64,000 nt of DNA from CAVQWH01 sp963718685. GTDB taxonomy: Bacteria > Patescibacteriota > Saccharimonadia > Saccharimonadales > Saccharimonadaceae. Below are positions 60,488-64,000 of the stretch, one piece after another. The notes below the pieces were generated by a model. That model was not told the origin of the DNA, ran no database searches, and was given only the letters and a program-made list of their open reading frames with translations. The position numbers and the translations under genes were made by a program. Positions within the stretch are counted from its first letter, which is position 1, and every line of letters begins with the position of its first letter. The stretch is taken from positions 714,137 through 778,136 of the forward strand of contig OY970356.1 in assembly GCA_963718685.1 (NCBI GenBank). The letters run 5' to 3'.

Positions 60488-61917
60488 CGGGCGCCGCTTT
60501 TTTTAATAACCACCCAAAGAGTTCTGAATAAGATTTTTATATCTAGCCAAAAGCTCCAGTTGCGGGCGTAGTAAAGCTCCAAGTCAATCCGCTGGTCAAA
60601 GCTTAGCTCATTGCGACCGGAAATTTGCCAAAGGCCGGTCACGCCGGATTGTACACTGTGCAAGATCGGTCCGTGGCTTTTTACCAGTTTCATTTCTTGC
60701 GGCAAGATTGGCCGCGGGCCAACTAGGCTTAAGTCGCCTTTTAGGGCGTTAACAAGTTGTGGCAGCTCATCAAGCGATGTTTTGCGCAGGAAATGCCCGA
60801 AAGGCGTGATGCGCGGGTCGTTCTTTACTTTGCGATGCGCTTCGTATTCTTTGGCTAAATCTTCCCTGTCCATATCACGGAATTCTTCGGCGGCATCTTT
60901 TTTGCCAAACTCCGGCCGCATGCTGCGAAACTTATAAAGCGCGAAAGGTTGCGAGTAGCGAGATAGGCGCCGACTTTTATATATGACCGGCCCCGGGTTT
61001 AAAATAATCTGCAAAATTATCAGAATCAAGTAAATAGGCGAGAGCACCACTAGCAATATGGCGGTAGCTATTACGTCGAAAATTCGCTTGACGATTTTGC
61101 CCCAACCGATGAGTGGCGTTTGCGAAACCAAAATAATCGGGTAACCGGCAAACATGCCAACCGTGTTTTTGCCGGCGTAAAACTCGGCCTCACCAGGTAT
61201 GAAACTGTAGTCTATGTGATTAGTTTGGGCGGCTTCCAAAACCCGCTGGTTTTTACTGGAAGATTCATAAAGGTTAGTTTGAATAATCGTAGAAATACGG
61301 TGCTTGCCTAAGTTTTTCAAGGCTTCATCAACCGATGAATAGCAGGTAACTTTAGAGTTATCAGGCAGTAATTTTTGAGGACCTGCCAGCGCCACGACCT
61401 TATATCCTGAACGTTTGGACCTGCCTAAGTGCCCTATAATGTCTTGCGCTGCAGGCGAATTACCAACTACCAATACCCGGCTAGCTCGGCCGTTGCGTAG
61501 CATGTTCTCGTAAATTGCATGCACTATACTACGGACTACTACCAGTGCTATAAATGAACCGAAGAATGCATAAACTGCCACTAGCCTTGCGGGGAAGAAC
61601 GCTTTATCTAGCAGGAAAGCGTAGCCCAAAATTATTAAAATCCCCACCACGCAGCCTACCAGTAGTTTACCGATTTCGTTTAAGCGTTTGGTGCGAATTT
61701 CTTCTTTATAAAGCCCGAGAATTGCAAAGCTGATTATCCAAAACGGCACTACACTCAAAAAGCTAAGCAAAAAGTCTACGGCATAGATTTGGGTAACGAG
61801 AGGCCGGCTGTCTATCTGAACACGGATGATGTAAGCAAGCGTAAAAACCGCTAGCAAAACCAATACATCGACTATTATTAAAATCAGACTATAACGTTTA
61901 CTACCGCGAGGGCTCAT
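60484..61917 (-). CDS. Polyprenyl-phosphate glycosylphosphotransferase (WcaJ/RfbP-like priming enzyme)
   Basis: 477 residues. N-terminal part: four TM helices (LILIIVDVLVLLAVFTLAYII onward) and a soluble NAD-binding-like domain (VLVVGNSPAAQDIIGHLG). C-terminal catalytic domain: KRIFDVIATAILLVVLSPIYL, YKSRRLSRYSQPFALYKFRSM, then LDELPQLVNALKGDLSLVGPRP. It transfers a sugar-1-phosphate to undecaprenyl phosphate and so starts the glycan. Start at 61917 is chosen because AAGGAAA precedes it and a TACAAT box lies further upstream. Confidence 0.93.
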   Translation of the reverse strand: MSPRGSKRYSLILIIVDVLVLLAVFTLAYIIRVQIDSRPLVTQIYAVDFLLSFLSVVPFWIISFAILGLYKEEIRTKRLNEIGKLLVGCVVGILIILGYAFLLDKAFFPARLVAVYAFFGSFIALVVVRSIVHAIYENMLRNGRASRVLVVGNSPAAQDIIGHLGRSKRSGYKVVALAGPQKLLPDNSKVTCYSSVDEALKNLGKHRISTIIQTNLYESSSKNQRVLEAAQTNHIDYSFIPGEAEFYAGKNTVGMFAGYPIILVSQTPLIGWGKIVKRIFDVIATAILLVVLSPIYLILIILQIILNPGPVIYKSRRLSRYSQPFALYKFRSMRPEFGKKDAAEEFRDMDREDLAKEYEAHRKVKNDPRITPFGHFLRKTSLDELPQLVNALKGDLSLVGPRPILPQEMKLVKSHGPILHSVQSGVTGLWQISGRNELSFDQRIDLELYYARNWSFWLDIKILFRTLWVVIKKSGAR

Positions 61918-61976
61918 AGATTTCCTTGGGTTACCATTGTTGACATTGTACCACTCGCGGTACACTCATATAAGAG

Positions 61977-63308
61977 ATGCGTAAAAATAATTTGGTATTC
62001 AAAGTTTATTTGGGTCTTTTGGCGCTGATTTTCGGTTTGATTGTTTTGCATGCGCCTCTTACGGTTTGGCTAGGTGCGCGCATACCCGACCATGACTTGC
62101 TATTTAAAGCCTGGAAAGAAATTTTGATGGCGCTGGCCTTGCCGTTAGGTGTTTGGCTGGCTGTCAAACACAATTTAGCCAAAAAAATGTGGCACGACAG
62201 GCTGTTTCTGGCTATCGCAGCTTTTGCTCTGCTTCATGTAGTTTTGCTAGTAATTATGAACCCTGGCTTTAGGTCAGCGGCGGCTGGCTTGATGATAGAT
62301 CTTCGTTACCTGCTGTTTTTCGTGCTGGTTTATATTGCACTTAGCTTGCAGCCCAGCTACCGGCAACTATTTCTAAAATTAGCTTTGGCCGGAGGTGTGG
62401 TGGTGCTAGGTTTTGCGCTGCTGCAGATCTTTGTTTTACCGGCAGATGTTTTAGCGCATATCGGCTATAGCAAAGCTACAATTGCGCCTTACCTTACAGT
62501 AGATAAAAACCCACATTACATTAGAATCAACAGCACTTTGCGTGGGCCGAATCCATTAGGGGCTTACGTGGTAATTTGGCTTTCACTGGTTATTACCTAC
62601 GCCATGAGAGCCGGCAAGAAGTTTAAATACAGTAATGCCGTGTTGTTACAATTCCTAGCCATTCTGGCTGGGCTAATTGTTTTGTGGGCAACCTATTCGC
62701 GCAGCGCGCTGCTGGGGCTTTTTGCGAGCTTGGCTTTGATTCTTACTGCTATCGTCTGGAAGAAACGCTCTGCCCGTAAATGGCTAGCGGGCACAGTTGT
62801 TTTGTTGGTTGCTGTGGGTAGTTTACTGCTTGCAACGTCAAACAATTCTTTTGTGCAGCAAGTGGTTTTTCACAATAATCCGCAGGGCGGCAGCCGTATA
62901 GATTCTAATCAAGCCCATGCAAATTCGCTGGAAGTTAGCGCTAAGGAAACGCTAAGCCACCCATTAGGCTCGGGTGTCGGCTCGACTGGCTCGGCATCTT
63001 TGCTAGGCAACAGCCCGGCTGTGATAGAAAACCAGTATTTGTTCGTGGCGCATGAAAGCGGCTGGCTTGGGCTTTTGCTGTTTCTATATATTCTTATAGC
63101 AGTGTTCAGGCGGCTTTGGCTGGCAAAAGACGATTGGCTAGCACTTGGAGTTTTAGCTAGCGGTGCTGGGCTGGCATTAATTGGCTTGTTGCTGCCAGTC
63201 TGGGCAGATGATACGGTAGGATTAATATGGTGGGGCTTGGCTGCAGTAGCCTTAGCCACCGTAAAGGTAAAACATGGACGCAAATCGACCAAGCAAAAAA
63301 CAACGTGA
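61977..63308 (+). CDS. O-antigen ligase/polymerase-like membrane protein (Wzy_C)
   Basis: 443 residues with about eleven TM helices. The conserved exposed region carries NSTLRGPNPLGAYVV, ATYSRSALLGL, and the large loop with NQAHANSLEVSAKETLSHPLGSG then VAHESGWLGLLLFL, as in WaaL/Wzy_C proteins. It joins a lipid-linked glycan to an acceptor or polymerises it. Its presence in an apparently outer-membrane-less lineage suggests attachment to a lipid, teichoic-like polymer or S-layer protein. The start faces the priming-enzyme gene; its end overlaps the LexA-like gene by 35 bp. Confidence 0.85.
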   Translation: MRKNNLVFKVYLGLLALIFGLIVLHAPLTVWLGARIPDHDLLFKAWKEILMALALPLGVWLAVKHNLAKKMWHDRLFLAIAAFALLHVVLLVIMNPGFRSAAAGLMIDLRYLLFFVLVYIALSLQPSYRQLFLKLALAGGVVVLGFALLQIFVLPADVLAHIGYSKATIAPYLTVDKNPHYIRINSTLRGPNPLGAYVVIWLSLVITYAMRAGKKFKYSNAVLLQFLAILAGLIVLWATYSRSALLGLFASLALILTAIVWKKRSARKWLAGTVVLLVAVGSLLLATSNNSFVQQVVFHNNPQGGSRIDSNQAHANSLEVSAKETLSHPLGSGVGSTGSASLLGNSPAVIENQYLFVAHESGWLGLLLFLYILIAVFRRLWLAKDDWLALGVLASGAGLALIGLLLPVWADDTVGLIWWGLAAVALATVKVKHGRKSTKQKTT

Positions 63309-63729
63309 ACTTCTTAGTTACATAGAAGGTTTTATTAAAGGCCACGGCTATGGGCCTAGCTACCGCGAGGTTATGCAAGCGCTGGATTATAAATCGGTTT
63401 CCACTGTGGCAAAGCATATTGATAACTTGGTTAAAAAAGGCCATCTTATAAAACGCGACGGCTCGGCTCGCTCGCTGGAGGTTGTTGGCGCAAGTGAAGC
63501 AAAAGTTCCTACAAACAACGTATCGGCCAGCGAAGAAAAGTGGCTGGTTGATTTAATAACCAAGCGGTTTTCTGAGGCCGAGAAGTCTAAAGGCCTTAGC
63601 CGCAAAGAAATAGATAATTTATTCGTTCTAGTCGGCGCTTTGCATGTTTTGGGCTTGGAGGCTGCCGCCAGTGCTTTTAAGCCGCGGCTAGCCGAGCTGC
63701 AACAACAGATTGACGCCAGCCAAGACTAA
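63274..63729 (+). CDS. LexA-type winged-helix protein lacking the protease domain
   Basis: 151 residues. Residues 7-72 match the LexA DNA-binding domain: KKQRELLSYIEGFIKGHGYGPSYREVM, then STVAKHIDNLVKKGHLIKR. The remaining 75 residues are helical and carry no S24 peptidase Ser/Lys dyad or Ala-Gly cleavage site, so it cannot self-cleave like LexA. It may be a DNA-damage-independent regulator. No SOS-like operator was identified. The start lies within the end of the ligase gene, so the two are co-expressed. Confidence 0.82.
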   Translation: MDANRPSKKQRELLSYIEGFIKGHGYGPSYREVMQALDYKSVSTVAKHIDNLVKKGHLIKRDGSARSLEVVGASEAKVPTNNVSASEEKWLVDLITKRFSEAEKSKGLSRKEIDNLFVLVGALHVLGLEAAASAFKPRLAELQQQIDASQD

Positions 63730-63738
63730 CTTTATAAT
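63710..63738 (+). promoter_or_regulatory. Promoter of tRNA-Asn
   Basis: TTGACG (63710-63715), 17-bp spacer, perfect TATAAT (63733-63738). Start expected near 63745, about 17 nt before the mature tRNA. The -35 lies inside the last codons of the LexA-like gene. Confidence 0.8.
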
Positions 63739-63761
63739 AGCTCGAGTATCCTACACGATAT

Positions 63762-63836
63762 TCCGGGGTAGCTCAGCGGTAGAGCGGGGCGCTGTTAACG
63801 CCTAGGTCGCTGGTTCGAATCCAGTCCCCGGAGCCA
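63762..63836 (+). tRNA. tRNA-Asn(GUU)
   Basis: 75 nt with encoded CCA. Acceptor TCCGGGG pairs with CCCCGGA. The D-arm contains TAGCTCAGCGGTAGAG, the anticodon loop CTGTTAA carries GTT, and the T-loop is GGTTCGAATCC. U1-A72 and discriminator G fit tRNA-Asn. Confidence 0.95.
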
Positions 63837-63878
63837 TGAAAATGCCGTCAGCTTCTTGCTGGCGGTCTTTTCATGCTC
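63837..63878 (+). terminator. Hairpin terminator after tRNA-Asn
   Basis: Directly after CCA: ATGAAAA, inner stem GCCGTCAGC / GCTGGCGGT (loop TTCTT), TTTTCAT. Same two-storey form and same ATGAAAA/TTTTCAT base as after tRNA-Ser. Confidence 0.7.
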
Positions 63879-63886
63879 GAGATTGG

Positions 63887-63948
63887 CTTGATTCAAGCGA
63901 CACAGATTTGCTTTAGCAAATATGTAAGTCGCTCGGTTCGATAATCAA
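63887..63948. repeat. Palindromic element downstream of tRNA-Asn
   Basis: GATT and AGCGAC arms on the left face GTCGCT and AATC arms on the right, around a perfect inner hairpin ATTTGCT / AGCAAAT. The sequence GGTTCGA within it resembles a tRNA T-loop. Related in plan to the element after tRNA-Ser. The rest of the window to 64,000 shows no further gene. Confidence 0.5.
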
Positions 63949-64000
63949 AAGCTCTCGCAGAAGTTTATTTCGAGAAAGCTTGCAGATTTAAACATCCAGT

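Overview
The window looks like a chromosomal segment of a Patescibacteria/CPR bacterium, most likely a Saccharibacteria (TM7) relative. This rests on gene content: a PrgI/VirB4/VirB6-like type IV secretion locus with many small pilin-like genes, a shortened LexA-type protein, a minimal KH-R3H protein after yidC, and the dnaA/dnaN/recF plus rpmH/rnpA/yidC core. UGA is used as a stop (yidC ends in TGA), so the genetic code is the standard bacterial one. No database search was possible. Names rest on motifs, length and context.

Layout. 1-5.1 kb: end of valS, a HIT-family gene, two small membrane proteins, an orphan leuB, tRNA-Ser(UGA), comF and hsp20. 5.1-25.5 kb: a type IV secretion-like locus. 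It holds eight tandem pilin-like genes (minus strand), a VirB6/TrbL-like membrane protein, PrgI, a split VirB4 (N-terminal partner plus ATPase), a large membrane protein that probably continues across a +1 frame change into a VanY-type DD-carboxypeptidase, and a 915-residue secreted protein with five cell-wall-active domains. 25.5-31.5 kb: recF, dnaN, oriC, dnaA, then divergently rpmH, rnpA, yidC and khpB/jag.

31.5-63.3 kb: a very large surface-glycan locus. It contains an ABC-2 exporter with a long Wzt-like ATPase, a WbdD-like methyltransferase-kinase, a WsaF-like rhamnosyltransferase, other GT2/GT4 enzymes and GT-C-like membrane proteins, and a nucleotide-sugar dehydrogenase. It also has a sulfation module (PAPS synthase, PAP phosphatase, sulfotransferase), the complete dTDP-L-rhamnose pathway (rfbB, C, D, A), a priming glycosylphosphotransferase and an O-antigen-ligase-like protein. 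Together these genes can make, modify, cap, export and attach a rhamnose-containing and perhaps sulfated polymer. The stretch of about 36.5-46.4 kb is visibly AT-richer than its flanks, and the composition change falls inside the ATPase gene. The window ends with a LexA-HTH protein and tRNA-Asn(GUU).

Two features recur. At least eight genes start exactly 7 nt after a -10 box, which implies leaderless mRNAs. Two genes (pcm and the DD-carboxypeptidase) look split by a one-base frame change. Each tRNA gene is followed by a long hairpin with ATGAAAA/TTTTCAT arms and then a second palindromic stretch.
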